Below, piece after piece: positions 63,868 to 64,000 of a stretch of DNA of 64,000 nucleotides (within the stretch, counting starts at the first letter, position 1; the number at the start of each line of letters is the position of its first letter). A program made the translations under genes and the position numbers. The notes beneath the pieces were generated by a model. It searched no databases, was not told the DNA's origin, and was given only the letters and a program-made list of their open reading frames with translations. The stretch comes from Phaeobacter porticola. Lineage in GTDB: Bacteria; Pseudomonadota; Alphaproteobacteria; Rhodobacterales; Rhodobacteraceae. Location: contig NZ_CP016364.1 of assembly GCF_001888185.1 (NCBI RefSeq), positions 1,798,001-1,862,000 of the forward strand, given 5' to 3'.

Positions 63868-64000
63868 CAGTTGCAGCCTGACCGGTTTCTAGCAGCGGCA
63901 ATGTCCCGGTTCATACAATCAGTATGGCCGGGTCATCTTTGATCGGAGCCTGCAGGACATATCAGGGCGCATAGTCTTTCGCGCCGCTGACCAACCAACC
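63868..64000. other. Window-end region
   Basis: 133 bp after the fusion gene with no gene, repeat or terminator that I can support. Confidence 0.4.

Overview
The window looks like chromosomal DNA from a marine alphaproteobacterium of the Rhodobacterales (Roseobacter group, in the range of Ruegeria, Phaeobacter or Leisingera). The reasons are the moderately high GC content, alphaproteobacterial gene forms (pyruvate dehydrogenase E1 beta with its own lipoyl domain, UvrA with a CPVS first zinc finger), and above all a complete Rhodobacter-type gene transfer agent (GTA) cluster beside cysE and next to fabF-mltG. The genus is inference from gene content only.

Layout. 1-5.1 kb is an accessory segment: a large minus-strand NACHT-type NTPase ending in 36 contiguous pentapeptide repeats, a GNAT acetyltransferase, and non-coding DNA with diverged 72-bp inverted repeats at both edges plus a duplicated motif that may be an insertion-sequence scar. 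5.2-8.2 kb is a three-gene valine (isobutyryl-CoA) catabolic operon. 8.3-22.1 kb carries mostly minus-strand housekeeping genes: uvrA, two MFS transporters, lpd, a DUF924 gene, queA and a giant AsmA/DUF3971-type envelope protein. 22.2-26 kb has bcp, a DUF455 ferritin-like gene, and an overlapping M23 peptidase-bactofilin pair. 26.2-29.2 kb holds two tandem RTX-type calcium-binding exoproteins. 29.3-37.5 kb has a DUF3179 protein, two cyclophilins, pgk, an ftsB-like gene and the pdhABC operon. 37.8-39.5 kb has an orphan exported protein and cysE.

39.8-54.7 kb is the GTA structural cluster on the minus strand. It reads TerS-like g1, large terminase, portal, g3.5, prohead protease, capsid, connector genes, tail tube, two tail chaperones, tape measure, distal tail, Fe-S hub, NlpC/P60 peptidase, the 1327-residue g15 protein, and a small trailing gene. 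All frames are open and most junctions overlap by 1-8 bp, so the particle genes look functional. Head spikes, tail fibres, lysis genes and the GafA activator are not in this window. 55-62.4 kb is a mostly minus-strand fatty-acid and cell-wall block (fabD, fabG, acpP, a divergent hisA-like gene, fabF, mltG) with one plus-strand PilZ receptor gene. The window closes with a cytochrome b561-YceI fusion.

The points most worth a second look are: the NACHT-pentapeptide protein as a candidate defence NTPase; a strong intrinsic terminator inside the GTA cluster between terminase and portal; an elaborate inverted-repeat element between capsid and connector genes; a near-identical 25-bp palindromic site in front of both lpd and pdhA, implying one regulator for E1/E2 and E3; a consensus CtrA site ahead of the second RTX gene; and a HisA paralogue whose first-strand catalytic Asp is Glu.
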